Source of the DNA: Nannocystis bainbridge
GTDB lineage: Bacteria; Myxococcota_A; Polyangia; Nannocystales; Nannocystaceae
Assembly: GCF_028368995.1 (NCBI RefSeq)
Contig: NZ_JAQNDL010000004.1
Coordinates: 318,001-382,000 of the forward strand
Reading direction: 5' to 3'
DNA length: 64,000 nt
The position numbers and the translations under genes are program-made. Shown piece by piece: positions 16,609-28,028 of the stretch. How positions within the stretch are numbered: position 1 is the first letter of the stretch; each line of letters begins with the position of its first letter. The notes beneath the pieces were generated by a model. It had not been told where the DNA came from, did no database searches, and saw nothing but the letters and a program-made list of their open reading frames with translations.

Positions 16609-17553
16609 TCAGCCCATGGGGATGCCGCACAGGCCGAGGTTCTCGAACCCGGGCGGGGCGGTGCCTTGCTCGTACCAGGTGATGCACTCCTGGCCGGCGC
16701 CGGGGCAGTCGGGCGCGGTGATGTCGCAGTAGGGCAGGCAGCAGCCGAGGGCCGAGGAGTCGCACTCGGTGGCGAAGCCGGGGTCCTGGCAGGTGAGGCC
16801 CTTGTCGCAGGCGTTGGCGAACTCGCACGGGTCGAAGGCGACGCCGGCGTCGCCGGAGGCGTCGAGGACGCACACGAAGCCCTCGTCGGCGGGGTTCGGC
16901 AGGCACAGGTCGCTGCCGGCGCAGTCCTGCAGCAGCGGGTCGCACTGCGGCAGGCACAGGTTGAGCACGCCGTCGTTGGCGATCACGCAGGTGGTCGACT
17001 GATCGGCGCAGTCGGGGGCTTCGGGCGAGCCGTTGCAGAGGTCGACGCAGGTGCCCTGGCCGGTGTCGTTGTCGACGTTCCAGCACATCGAGCCGAGGGC
17101 GCACGAGTCGATGCCGCTGACGCCGCTGCCCTCGACGGTGCACGGGTCACCCGGGGCGCCGCTGTTCTCCTCGACGGGGACGCACTTGAGGCTGTTCCAC
17201 GAGGAGCCGCCGTCGTTGGCCCAGGCGGAACACTTCTGGCCGGCGGGGCAGTCCTGGGCCCAGTTGTCGCACTCCACCTCCGGCGGCGGGGTGCCGGTGG
17301 TGCCGCACTGGATGAAGCTGCAGGTGGTGTCGCCGTCGGTCTCGGTCTCGCCGTCGGTCTCGCTGGTGGCCGCCGATTCGGTGGTGGTCTGCGGCGGATC
17401 GACCGTCTCGCCGGCGCTGGTCGAGGTGCCGCTCTCGCTGTCCTCTTCACCACCGGAGGTGGTGTTGATGCCCGCGGTCGGGCTGACCGGTTCCTTGTTC
17501 TCGCACGCCATCAGCAACAGCGCGGCCGTCAGAGTCGTCCATGCTCGCTTCAT
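16609..17553 (-). CDS. Cys-rich secreted lipoprotein of unknown function
   Basis: A 314 aa protein with lipobox (LLLMACENK). It has a ~65 residue Ser/Thr/Glu/Asp/Gly linker, then a Cys-rich mature region with about 25 cysteines in patterns such as CDNWAQDCPAGQKCSAW, CALGSMCW, CVDLC and CDPLLQDC. These point to several small disulfide-bonded modules. The motif 'CPAGQKC' recurs in many secreted proteins of Nannocystis-like bacteria, where no function has been shown. The start at ATG 17553 has GAGGAAGG upstream. It is a single-gene unit. Confidence 0.8.
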   Translation of the reverse strand: MKRAWTTLTAALLLMACENKEPVSPTAGINTTSGGEEDSESGTSTSAGETVDPPQTTTESAATSETDGETETDGDTTCSFIQCGTTGTPPPEVECDNWAQDCPAGQKCSAWANDGGSSWNSLKCVPVEENSGAPGDPCTVEGSGVSGIDSCALGSMCWNVDNDTGQGTCVDLCNGSPEAPDCADQSTTCVIANDGVLNLCLPQCDPLLQDCAGSDLCLPNPADEGFVCVLDASGDAGVAFDPCEFANACDKGLTCQDPGFATECDSSALGCCLPYCDITAPDCPGAGQECITWYEQGTAPPGFENLGLCGIPMG

Positions 17554-17952
17554 CTCGCACCTTCCTCGCGTCATTAAGCCGGATGAGCAACGGCATGTCC
17601 TTATGGACATGTACATTGCGACATGTCTTTGGGATCAGCCGCCGGCAGCCCGCCTGCGCATCCGTGCGCGCCCATACCCATTGGGGCGTCCGCAACGGAA
17701 GATGCTCAGGTGATAAAACTGCAAAACAGTTAATCCTTGCAACAAGTCTTATACAACCTCCGAAACCAACGCAAGGAATTTAAGTTTATCGGTGTCGATT
17801 GTTTGTTTTACTCGATCATGAGGGCAGCACCTCGGACGAGCGTCCTTTGCGCGTGGGGCAAATCGCGCTCCGCGGATGCGAGCCGGGGCGCGACCCAACG
17901 CAAAACGGCGCCCACGAGGGCGCCGTCCGGCTTCGCGATCGCGGGGCGCGGG
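17554..17952. other. 399-bp gap with a dyad, an AT-rich island and a terminator
   Basis: From left to right: CATGTC-cttatg-GACATG at 17594-17611, upstream of the Cys-rich lipoprotein. A clearly AT-rich patch runs from about 17706 to 17820 (for example GATAAAACTGCAAAACAGTT, AAGGAATTTAAGTTTATCGG), in strong contrast to the ~72% GC around it. An intrinsic terminator lies at 17901-17926. I see no reading frame with a plausible protein in the AT-rich patch. It may be a promoter/UP-element area or a remnant of foreign DNA. Confidence 0.6.
17901..17926 (-). terminator. intrinsic terminator after the 17953-19005 lipoprotein gene
   Basis: On the minus strand, a perfect 9-bp stem ACGGCGCCC/GGGCGCCGT (17905-17913 and 17918-17926) with a 4-base loop is followed by TTTTG. 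It sits 27 bases past the stop codon. This is a standard rho-independent shape. Confidence 0.8.
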
Positions 17953-19005
17953 CTACTTGCCGCCGCTGATCTGGAGGTTCAGGTCCATGTCCATGGTCAT
18001 CGGCATCTTCACGCCGTTGGCGTCGGTGGTCATGCCGATCGAGGACTTCAGGTTCATCTCGCCCTTGACCGGAGCGACGCGGGCGAGGTCGACCTCGGTG
18101 GTGCCGGAGCCGTTCGACTCGAGGCGGTCGAGGCTGACCTTGGCGCCCTCGGGCATGCCGGGGGCGGTGATGGTCTGCTGGGCGGCCGTCTGGACGATGG
18201 TGCTGGCGAGCTGGACGACGGTGCCGTCGCGGCCCTTGAGCTCCCAGGTGGCGATCTGGTCGAGCTTCATGCCCTGCTGATCGAGCTGCTGGGTGACGGT
18301 CCACTTGGCGCCGACGCCGAGCGCCTCCTCGGGGAAGGGCACCGACATCTGGTTGATCTGCTGACGCATGCTGTCGACGGTCTGCTTGATCTGCGGGTTC
18401 ACGTCGGCGGGCATGTTGAAGTCGGCCGACTTGACGATGCCGCGCGGGGTGATGAGCGAGGTGCCCGACATCTTGTTCATGGTGCCGAGCACGCCCTTGA
18501 GCTGCTGGACCATGGCGTCGGGGACCTTGGGGTCGGGCAGGACCTCGATCTTGTCGAGGCTGAACTCGCTGCGGATGTCGCCCTCGCCGGTGATCTCGGT
18601 GACCTTGAGGTTCATGGTCATCTGCATCGGCGGGATGTCGGTCTTCGGCATCGCGTTGGGGCCGATCTGCATGGCCATGCCCATGCGCATGGTCATGATC
18701 ATGGCCTGCTCCTGACCGGCGGTGAGCTTGAGCCGCAGCGGCTCGCGCGGCTCGGCGCCAGGCTCGATCAAGGTGACGACCGAACCCTTGCCGGTGGTGG
18801 CGGCGGCGTCGGGGGCGACGACCGGGGCGGGCGGGGTCGCGTCAGGCTTGGCGACGACCGGCGCGGGCGGCGGAGCGTCGGTCTTGGTCGGCGCGACCTC
18901 GGTCTTGGTTGCCGGCTTGCTGTCGGTAGGCTGACAGCCGAAGAGGTGCAGCGCAGCGGCTGCGAGCGGGACACAGAGGACGCGGAGACGGGGGCGGAGC
19001 GACAT
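17953..19005 (-). CDS. DUF6263-like lipoprotein
   Basis: A 350 aa protein with lipobox (ALHLFGCQP) and a Pro/Ala/Lys/Thr-rich linker. The mature domain of ~270 aa is unusually Met-rich (AMIMTMRMGMAMQ, PPMQMTMNLKV). It runs in a pattern like DUF6263: repeated strand pairs, then FPEEALGVGAKWTVTQQLDQQG near residue 230. The protein encoded at 43096-44148 shows the same layout ('LRLKLTAGQ..' versus 'LRYDLTAGQ..', '..LGVGAKW..' versus '..LKAGDTW..'), so the two are probably paralogues. Role unknown. The start at ATG 19005 gives the signal peptide MSLRPRLRVLCVPLAAAAL. Confidence 0.8.
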   Translation of the reverse strand: MSLRPRLRVLCVPLAAAALHLFGCQPTDSKPATKTEVAPTKTDAPPPAPVVAKPDATPPAPVVAPDAAATTGKGSVVTLIEPGAEPREPLRLKLTAGQEQAMIMTMRMGMAMQIGPNAMPKTDIPPMQMTMNLKVTEITGEGDIRSEFSLDKIEVLPDPKVPDAMVQQLKGVLGTMNKMSGTSLITPRGIVKSADFNMPADVNPQIKQTVDSMRQQINQMSVPFPEEALGVGAKWTVTQQLDQQGMKLDQIATWELKGRDGTVVQLASTIVQTAAQQTITAPGMPEGAKVSLDRLESNGSGTTEVDLARVAPVKGEMNLKSSIGMTTDANGVKMPMTMDMDLNLQISGGK

Positions 19006-19087
19006 GCGCGGCGAGGCTACCACAGGCGGCTGTCGCCAGCGTGGCGGCGGCGGGGGGGCCAGGACCTCGCGGAGGCGTCGACGCGGC

Positions 19088-20722
19088 TCAGGGCAGGCGA
19101 CGGCCGCTGGCCTCGACGGCGGCCCGCACCCGGGCGAGCGCGGCGAGGACCTGGGGGTCGCTCTGCAGCTTCTCCAGCGGGCTCGGCAGCCGCCAGGTCC
19201 AGTTGTGATCGCCGACGGTGGCGGGCTTGTTGATCCGGTCGCGCACGCCGAGGAGGTCCTGCAGGAGCAGCAGCACGAGGTCGCTGCCGGCGGCGAAGAC
19301 GAGGTGGAGCAGGGCGGCGTGCACGGCCGGGGTGAACTCGCGGCCGAGCGGTTCGGGCATGTCCTTGAGGCCAGGTAGCTTCTGGACCTCGGCCCGCTCG
19401 GCGGGGCTCAGCTCGTCCCACCAGACGGCGACGGGGGCGGTGTCGTGAGTGCCGAAGGTGGCGACCGAGAGCGCCGGGTAGCCGGCGGGGTCGCGGAAGG
19501 CGTCGCCGTCCTTCTCCCAGATCAGGACCTTGTAGCCGGGGGCGCCGAGCTTGTGCAGCGAGGGGCCGACGTAGGCGGGGATCGATCCGAGGTCCTCGGC
19601 GATGAGCCGGGCGCCCCGCTCGGCGGCGCTGGCGATGATGGCCCCGATGACCTTCTCGCCGTGGGCGAGCTGCTCGGGCTCGGTCGGCGGGTCGAAGGTG
19701 CCGGGCACGAGCTTGCCCTTGTCGTCGCGCCGCCGCTCGTAGGGCCGCATGTACGTGCGATAGAAGCCGACCAGGTGATCGATGCGGAAGCGGTCGTAGA
19801 GGGTGGCGCTGTAGGCCGCGCGCCGCCGCAGCCAGGCGAAGTCGGGATCGCCGGCGGCCATGATCCGCCAGTGGTACGGCGGCAGGCCCCAGTCCTGGCC
19901 GTCCTCGTCGAACTGATCGGCGGGCACGCCGACCGACATGTCCATGCGGAACTCGGCGTGGTGGACCCAGACGTCGGCGCTGTCGCGATCGACCATGAAC
20001 GGGAGGTCGCCCATGAGCTCGACGCCGAGCCGCGCGAGCTCGCTGCGCGCGGCGGCCCACTGAGCGTGGGCGAGCCACTGCACGTACTCGTGATAGAGGA
20101 CGGCGTCGGCGTGGCGGGCCTGAGCGGCGCGCAGGGCGGCGCGGTCGCGCTCGCGCAAGGGGTCGGGCCACTGCCACCAGGCGGCGCCGTGGTGGGCGTC
20201 CTTGATCGCGCGGAAGAGGGCGTAGTCGGGCAACCACCGGCGCTGGGCGTCGCAGAACTCGATGAAGGCGCGAGCCCGCGGCGACTTGACGGTGCCGGCC
20301 TGCAGCTCGCGCTCGACGAAGTGCTTGAAGCCGGCGGTCAGCGCCTTGCGCTTGAGCTCGCGGACGGTGGCGTAGTCGATGGTGCTGCGCTTGCGGGCGG
20401 CGGCGAGCGCGGTGACGCCGGCGGGCCCGAGCACGTCGCGGGTGCTCAGGTGCTGCAGGTCGACGACGGGACCGAGCGAGATGAACATCGGATCGATGCC
20501 GAACGCCGACAAAGCGGCGTACGGCGAGGTGTTGCCGATGGAGATCTCGTTCAGCGGGAGGACCTGGACGAGGGAGATCCCGGCCCTGGCGATGAAGGCC
20601 GCGAACGCCGGCAGATCGCCGATCTCGCCGATCCCCCACGACTGCTCGGAGCGCAGCGAGAACAGCGGGACGGTGACGCCGGCGACGCGGCCGGCGGGCG
20701 AGGAGGCGGTGGTCTGGCTCAT
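19088..20722 (-). CDS. malQ: 4-alpha-glucanotransferase (amylomaltase)
   Basis: A 544 aa GH77 enzyme that transfers alpha-1,4-glucan chains between maltodextrins. N-terminal family motifs are VTVPLFSLRSEQSWGIGEIG and VLPLNEI...SPYAALSAFGIDP. The three catalytic acids are visible: Asp315 in FRIDHL (nucleophile), Glu376 in LIAEDLG, and Asp427 in GTHDTAP. Length is close to plant DPE1 and bacterial MalQ. The start at ATG 20722 precedes the conserved N-terminus; the longer open frame upstream is Arg-rich. It is divergent from glgX with a 190-bp shared promoter region. Together with glgX and glgB it forms an alpha-glucan remodelling set. Confidence 0.94.
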   Translation of the reverse strand: MSQTTASSPAGRVAGVTVPLFSLRSEQSWGIGEIGDLPAFAAFIARAGISLVQVLPLNEISIGNTSPYAALSAFGIDPMFISLGPVVDLQHLSTRDVLGPAGVTALAAARKRSTIDYATVRELKRKALTAGFKHFVERELQAGTVKSPRARAFIEFCDAQRRWLPDYALFRAIKDAHHGAAWWQWPDPLRERDRAALRAAQARHADAVLYHEYVQWLAHAQWAAARSELARLGVELMGDLPFMVDRDSADVWVHHAEFRMDMSVGVPADQFDEDGQDWGLPPYHWRIMAAGDPDFAWLRRRAAYSATLYDRFRIDHLVGFYRTYMRPYERRRDDKGKLVPGTFDPPTEPEQLAHGEKVIGAIIASAAERGARLIAEDLGSIPAYVGPSLHKLGAPGYKVLIWEKDGDAFRDPAGYPALSVATFGTHDTAPVAVWWDELSPAERAEVQKLPGLKDMPEPLGREFTPAVHAALLHLVFAAGSDLVLLLLQDLLGVRDRINKPATVGDHNWTWRLPSPLEKLQSDPQVLAALARVRAAVEASGRRLP

Positions 20723-20912
20723 GGCGGGGATGCGCCCGCGCGAGGCCGAGCGCCATGATCCAAGTAGCAGGCCGGACCCGCGCTGCGAAGTCCAAACCAG
20801 CGGAACCCGCGCAAATCGGCGGCACAAACGAAGCGGCTGCGCCGATCTCGCCGGTCGCGCGCGGGCCTGTCGGTGGCCCGCGCCCCGGGACGGGTGTTGT
20901 AGCGTTCGGCTG

Positions 20913-23060
<2,148 letters not shown>

Positions 23061-23335
23061 GGGGGCGGCCCCGCGACATGTCCGCGACGCGAACGACGGT
23101 CGGCGCCGCCGACCTCGACCGCACCCGCGTCGGAGGTCGCGGACGGTCGAGGTGCATGCTGCGCCGCGCAGGTCGGACGTCGTGGCAGGGGGACGCGAGG
23201 ATGCGAGGCGACGCACGCACGGGGGCGCGGAGACCCACGAGAGCGCGCCCCGGCAAGGTCACGCGGGGACGCAAAGTCAGCGAGCCGCGAGCGGTTTGCA
23301 CGGCGCGCGTTCCTCGGTAAAAGCCGCCGGCAAGG
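23061..23335. other. gap between glgX and glgB
   Basis: 275 bp with no recognisable gene, RNA or terminator. A lone ACATGTCC half-site is near 23078. The glgB ribosome-binding region (GGCAAGG) is at the end. The spacing suggests glgB may have its own promoter. Confidence 0.4.
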
Positions 23336-25696
23336 ATGTCTCGCCCTCGTAAACCCGAACGCTCCGCGCCGCGCAAACCCACCCCGAGCCGCCGCGACGA
23401 GACCCGCGGGCCGGCGTCGCGCGAGGCTCCGCCGGTGCCGAGCGTGCCGGGCAGCGAGGCGGACGCGGCAGTGAAGGCGGGAGCGAGCGACGAGCCGCGC
23501 GAGACGACGCCACGCGAGGCTCCGCCGGCGCCGAGCGTGCCGGATCGCGCGGCGGGCGAGGCGAGCGCGACCGACGAGACGCCGGCAGCGGTCGAGGCGG
23601 CCGCGGACGCGGTGACGGGCGAGCGCGGGGCGAGCGCGACGCCTGAACTTCAGGACATGCCCGATCGACCCGGTATCGAAGGTCAGGCGCTTCAAGACAT
23701 GTCGCAAGAGACAGCTGTTTCCGTGGACGCACCGAGCCCGCTGGGCGACCTCGACTATCACCTGCTGGCCGAGGGCACGCACCTGCGGCTGTGGGAGTGC
23801 ATGGGGGCGCGGCTGGCCCCCGGCGGGGAGGGCACGCACTTCGCGGTGTGGGCCCCGAACGCGCGGGCGGTCAGCGTGATCGGCGGGTGGAACGGGTGGG
23901 ACGGCGAGCGCGACCCGCTGCACGCGGCGCGCGGCGGGGTGTGGACCGGGTTCGTGCCGGCGGCCCGGCGCGGGATGCTCTACAAGTTCCGCATCGTCGG
24001 CGCCGACGGGCAGGTCCACGACAAGGCCGACCCGCACGCGCTGATGAGCGAGGTGCCGCCGGCGACGGCGTCGGTGATCTGGGACCACGCGTACGAGTGG
24101 GGCGACGCGAGCTGGCTGGCGCGCCGGGCCGAGCGGCAGGGGCCGTCGGCGCCGATGTCGATCTACGAGGTGCACCTGGGCTCGTGGCTGCGCGGGCCGG
24201 GCGGCGAACACCTGTCGTATCGAGCGATCGCGCCGAAGCTTATCGCCCACGTGCGCGCGCTCGGGTTCACCCACGTCGAGCTGATGCCGCTGACGGAGCA
24301 CCCGTTCTACGGCTCGTGGGGCTACCAGGCGACCGGTTACTTCGCGCCGACGCGCCGCTACGGCGAGCCGCAGGAGCTGATGGCGCTGATCGACGCGCTG
24401 CATCAGGCGGGCATCGGCGTGATCCTCGACTGGGTGCCGGCGCACTTCCCCAACGACGGGCACGGGCTGGTCCACTTCGACGGCACGCACCTTTACGAGC
24501 ACGCCGACCCACGCCGCGGGGTCCACCCGGACTGGAACACGCTGATCTTCAACCTGGCGCGCCACGAGGTGCGGGCGTTCCTCCTCAGCTCGGCGATGAT
24601 GTGGCTGCAGGCGTTCCACGTCGACGGGCTGCGGGTCGACGCGGTGGCGTCGATGCTGTACCTCGACTACTCGCGCAAGGAGGGCCAGTGGCTGCCGAAC
24701 CACCTCGGCGGGCGCGAGAACCTCGAGTCGATCGAGTTCCTGCGCGCGCTCAACCAGGCGATCCACCGCGAGGTGCCAGGGGCGGTCTCGATCGCGGAGG
24801 AGTCGACGGCCTGGCCAGGGGTGTCGCACAGGGTCGAGGACGGCGGGCTCGGGTTCGACTTCAAGTGGGACATGGGCTGGATGCACGACACGCTGCGCTA
24901 CTTCGGGCGCGACCCGGTGACGCGCTCGCAGCACCACCGCGACGTCACGTTCCGCATGATGTACGCGTACTCGGAGCGGTTCATGCTGCCGCTGTCCCAC
25001 GACGAGGTGGTCCACGGCAAGGGCTCGCTGGTCCGTAAGATGTCCCCGGGGACAGGTGGCTCGGCGGCCCGGCTGGCCAATCTGCGCCTGCTCTACGCGT
25101 ACATGTTCGGGCTGCCGGGCAAGAAGCTGCTGTTCATGGGCGACGAGCTGGCCCAGGTGCGCGAGTGGAACCACGACGGGCAGCTCGACTGGGGCCTGCT
25201 GGCCGACGCCGACCACGCGGGGCTGATGCGGTGGGTCGGTCGCCTCGGCCACCTGCTGCGCGCCGAGCCGGGCCTCCACGAGCTCGACCACGACCCGCTG
25301 GGGTTCCGCTGGGCTGTGGTCGAGGACTACCAGCGCAGCACGCTGGCGTTCCTCCGCCGACCGCGGCAAGGCGCGGTGATCCTTGTGATCCTGAACTTCA
25401 CGCCGATGACGTGGACGAACTACACGGTGCCGTTCGAGGCGCCGGGCGAGTGGGTGCGGATGATGTCGTCCGACGAGGGGCAGTTCGGCGGGGCCGGTCA
25501 CGCGGGGCCAGAGCGGCTGATCGCGGACCACTCGGCCGGCGGGGCGCTGCCGTGCGCGGCGACGCTGGACTTGCCGCCGCTGACTGCCCTGATCTACCGC
25601 GGGCCAGAGGTAAAGGCGTACGACGCGGCGGCGCTCGAGCTGCGCGAGGCGCTGGCGGCCGAGGCCGAGGCGGCCCGCACGGACGCGGCGAGCTGA
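23336..25696 (+). CDS. glgB: 1,4-alpha-glucan branching enzyme with long low-complexity N-terminus
   Basis: A 786 aa GH13 branching enzyme. The first ~130 residues are a Pro/Ala/Glu/Thr-rich extension that is not part of the family. Within it a sequence with two LQDM motifs is encoded by TGTC/GACA dyad elements (23655-23715). CBM48 follows (HFAVWAPNARAVSVIGGWN). The catalytic motifs are DWVPAHFPNDG, VDGLRVDAVASMLYLDYSR (Asp nucleophile, ~434), AVSIAEESTAWPG (Glu, ~487) and LPLSHDEVVHGKGSL. WNHDGQLDW and the C-terminal beta domain are normal. It forms alpha-1,6 branches during glycogen synthesis. ATG 23336 has an AAGG-type site; a start further in cannot be excluded because the extension is atypical. 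Confidence 0.93.
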   Translation: MSRPRKPERSAPRKPTPSRRDETRGPASREAPPVPSVPGSEADAAVKAGASDEPRETTPREAPPAPSVPDRAAGEASATDETPAAVEAAADAVTGERGASATPELQDMPDRPGIEGQALQDMSQETAVSVDAPSPLGDLDYHLLAEGTHLRLWECMGARLAPGGEGTHFAVWAPNARAVSVIGGWNGWDGERDPLHAARGGVWTGFVPAARRGMLYKFRIVGADGQVHDKADPHALMSEVPPATASVIWDHAYEWGDASWLARRAERQGPSAPMSIYEVHLGSWLRGPGGEHLSYRAIAPKLIAHVRALGFTHVELMPLTEHPFYGSWGYQATGYFAPTRRYGEPQELMALIDALHQAGIGVILDWVPAHFPNDGHGLVHFDGTHLYEHADPRRGVHPDWNTLIFNLARHEVRAFLLSSAMMWLQAFHVDGLRVDAVASMLYLDYSRKEGQWLPNHLGGRENLESIEFLRALNQAIHREVPGAVSIAEESTAWPGVSHRVEDGGLGFDFKWDMGWMHDTLRYFGRDPVTRSQHHRDVTFRMMYAYSERFMLPLSHDEVVHGKGSLVRKMSPGTGGSAARLANLRLLYAYMFGLPGKKLLFMGDELAQVREWNHDGQLDWGLLADADHAGLMRWVGRLGHLLRAEPGLHELDHDPLGFRWAVVEDYQRSTLAFLRRPRQGAVILVILNFTPMTWTNYTVPFEAPGEWVRMMSSDEGQFGGAGHAGPERLIADHSAGGALPCAATLDLPPLTALIYRGPEVKAYDAAALELREALAAEAEAARTDAAS

Positions 25697-25717
25697 GGCT
25701 CGCGCGCCCGTAGGGTG

Positions 25718-25779
25718 CATGGGACATGTTCTGAGGGACATGTCCCATGGGGCATTTACACATGTCCTGAGAGACATGT
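25718..25779. repeat. two TGTC-N6-GACA dyads forming hairpins after glgB
   Basis: CATGTT-ctgagg-GACATG (25725-25742), which extends to an 11-bp perfect stem ATGGGACATGT/ACATGTCCCAT (25719-25729 and 25738-25748). Then ACATGTC-ctgaga-GACATGT at 25760-25779. They lie 20-80 bases after the glgB stop, a place suited to terminators or 3'-end protection. Confidence 0.75.
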
Positions 25780-25970
25780 GCATGGCGCGCGCTGCGACGG
25801 GATGACGCGGCGCGGAGGCGCGACGTGGTGATGCGGTGCCGCGCCGCGCGAGTTCGGACCGAGCGGCAGGGCAGCGATCGGGCGCGGGCCGTGATCGTGG
25901 TCAATCGGTGTTCTGGGCCGTCGGAGGGGAGTTGCGTGTCGGACTTCGGGTTCGGGTATGGTTCGCGACC

Positions 25971-27359
25971 ATGCGCGCCGCTCGTCGTTGCCTCCCGCTC
26001 GCCGCGTTCGTCCTCGCCTGTCAGCCCACGGGCGCCGGGACGGACAGCGACGACGCGACGACGATGAGCCCTTCGACGTCGTTCGGCGGGAGCTTCACGA
26101 CCACCGAGGCGACGCCGACGACAGGGACGGAGACGGGCGCGACGACCAGCTCGAGCGAGGGGAGCTCGGAAGCGGGGACGGAGTCGGAGACTTCGGGGCC
26201 CGACACAGCCACGGGCGAGCCGGGGCTGTCGGAGGACGAGGCGCTGCTTCGTCAGGCGATCGCCGGCGAGGTCGACGCCGAGGAGGCGATGCGCACGATC
26301 GCCGGCCGCGGCGGCTTCCCGGTGGCGGCGGCGTCGGGCGGGTTTCTGTTCGCCTGTCTCTGCGGACAGGGCGCGTGGACGCTGGCCGGCGATCACGACG
26401 ACTGGGCGCCGGCGCCGATGAGCCAGGCGGGGTCGCTGTGGTGGATCGAGGCCGACATCGCCGCGCCGGACGGCAGCCTCTATAAATTTCACGAGCCGGA
26501 CTCGGCGCAGTGGATCGCCGATCCGTACGGGCGCCGCCACGGCTACGACGATTTCGGGACGTTCTCGCTGGTGCGCGCGAGCGCGGCCCACCTCGAGCGC
26601 TGGTATGCGATCGAGGACGCGGGCCTCGGGCTGGCGCCGCGCGAGCTCGAGGTGCTGGTGCCGCAGGACGGGGCGTTCACGCATGCGCTGTACGTGCACG
26701 ACGGGCAGAACCTGTTCGACCCGGGGGCTTTCTTCGGCGGCTGGCAGCTGCCCGCGAGCGCGCCGCCGAACATGCTCGTGGTCGGGATCACCAACACGCC
26801 GGCGCGCATGGACGAGTACACGCAGGTGCCCGACGAGCTCGACGGTCAGCCGATCGGCGGCGACGGGGCGGTCTACGCGGAGCTCGTCGACTCCGTCATC
26901 CGGCCGCGCATGGAGGCGGCGTACGGGCCGGCGGTGAAGGTGGGGACGATGGGCTCGTCGCTCGGGGGGCTCATCAGCCTGGTGATCGCGGACCTGTACC
27001 CGGACCGCTACGACATGGCGATCAGCCTGTCGGGCACGGTCGGCTGGGGCTCGCTCGAGCTGCACAACGAGACGATCCTCGAGACGTACGAGGCCGCAGG
27101 CAAGCGCGGCTTCGCGATCTACGTCGACAGCGGCGGCGAGGGCACGTGCGTCGACGCCGACCAGGACGGGATCGAGGACGACGCGCCCGACTCGTTCGAC
27201 AACTACTGCGAGAACGCGCAGCTCTACGCGATCTTGCAGGCGAGCGGCTACACGCCCGAGGTCGACGTGTTCTACGTGCACGCGCCGGGGGCGATGCATA
27301 ACGAGCTCGAGTGGGCGGCGCGCGTGGGCGTGCCGCTGCAGATCTTCGCAGGGCTGTGA
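25971..27359 (+). CDS. surface lipoprotein esterase (Fes/esterase D-like)
   Basis: A 462 aa protein with lipobox (LAAFVLACQP) and a Thr/Ser/Glu/Gly linker of ~65 residues. An E-set/CBM48-like domain follows (about 100-190: FKFHEP-type pattern at SLYKFHEPDS, DPYGRRHGYDDFG). The C-terminal alpha/beta-hydrolase domain has YVHDGQNLFDPGAFFGGWQL, the nucleophile elbow TMGSSLGGLIS (Ser near 325) and a C-terminal APGAMHNELEWAARV (His). This is the layout of Fes/YieL-type and glucan-linked esterases. A dyad CCTGTC-tctgcg-GACAGG at 26353-26370 sits inside the reading frame and encodes ACLCGQG. The frame upstream of ATG 25971 is open but Arg-rich. Substrate unknown; its position after glgB may be chance. 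Confidence 0.85.
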   Translation: MRAARRCLPLAAFVLACQPTGAGTDSDDATTMSPSTSFGGSFTTTEATPTTGTETGATTSSSEGSSEAGTESETSGPDTATGEPGLSEDEALLRQAIAGEVDAEEAMRTIAGRGGFPVAAASGGFLFACLCGQGAWTLAGDHDDWAPAPMSQAGSLWWIEADIAAPDGSLYKFHEPDSAQWIADPYGRRHGYDDFGTFSLVRASAAHLERWYAIEDAGLGLAPRELEVLVPQDGAFTHALYVHDGQNLFDPGAFFGGWQLPASAPPNMLVVGITNTPARMDEYTQVPDELDGQPIGGDGAVYAELVDSVIRPRMEAAYGPAVKVGTMGSSLGGLISLVIADLYPDRYDMAISLSGTVGWGSLELHNETILETYEAAGKRGFAIYVDSGGEGTCVDADQDGIEDDAPDSFDNYCENAQLYAILQASGYTPEVDVFYVHAPGAMHNELEWAARVGVPLQIFAGL

Positions 27360-27375
27360 CGCGCGCCGGCGCGGC

Positions 27376-27995
27376 TCAGGCAGACCCGCAGCGCGGCAGG
27401 CAAGACTCGAGCTCCTCGCCGAACGCCGCCTTGCCGATGCAATCCAGCCGGACCACCTCGTCGGGCTTCTGCAGGCATTGCTCGAAGTCTGCCGCCGGCA
27501 GCAGCGCGCGATGGACGAGTCTGGTGGCCCAGAAGTCATCGACGGCCGCGCCGCTGTTCTCGAACACGGTGCCGTCCGCTTGCACGTAGAGGAAGATCCA
27601 CCGCTTCGTGTCGTCCGTAGCGGATGAATCACCCGGATCTGCCCCGGCGTGTGGTCGCGCAGGGCCTTCAGCGCGCACTCCAGCGCTGCGGGGTTCTCCA
27701 CGACGGACGCTTCCTTCTCGCCAATGACGAGGATGTCGTCGCACGCGATGGTCGCTTCGCACACCACCTCGGTGATCTTCGCCCCGCAACTCTCGTCGAG
27801 GGCGAAGCAGCAACAATCGCTCGCTGGCTCGTCGAGGGGGCACACCTCGCCGCCGGTCGATGTCGGTTCCGTAGTCTCGGCCGTGGTCTCGGCCGTGGTC
27901 GTCGGGGCGTCCATGGTCTCCGCTTTACCGGGAGCACACGCCGCGCAGAGCAGGAGGAGCAGGCCACACCGAGGATGGATCGTTAAGCAAGTCAT
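27376..27995 (-). pseudogene. small Cys-rich lipoprotein gene with a frameshift
   Basis: The 5' part (from ATG 27995) encodes a good lipoprotein start (CGLLLLLCAAC), a Thr/Glu linker and SDCCCFALDESCGAKITEVV...ALKALRDHTPGQIRV. Near 27620-27640 the protein-like sequence moves to another frame: ATDDTKRWIFLYVQADGTVF and on to ELESCLPRCGSA, ending at 27376. The two frames differ by one missing base (a -1 shift). No slippery heptamer is visible at the junction, so I read it as a point deletion or an assembly error. If intact, the product would be about 205 aa with paired cysteines. Its 3' end is 16 bp from the convergent esterase gene. Confidence 0.72.
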
Positions 27996-28028
27996 GCGCC
28001 GAGCGCAGCATGCTGGCGGCTCTCTGCG

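Noticed and set aside
27600-27660. Programmed -1 frameshift in the small lipoprotein gene
   Set aside because: No slippery heptamer or downstream pseudoknot is apparent; a deletion or assembly error is simpler.
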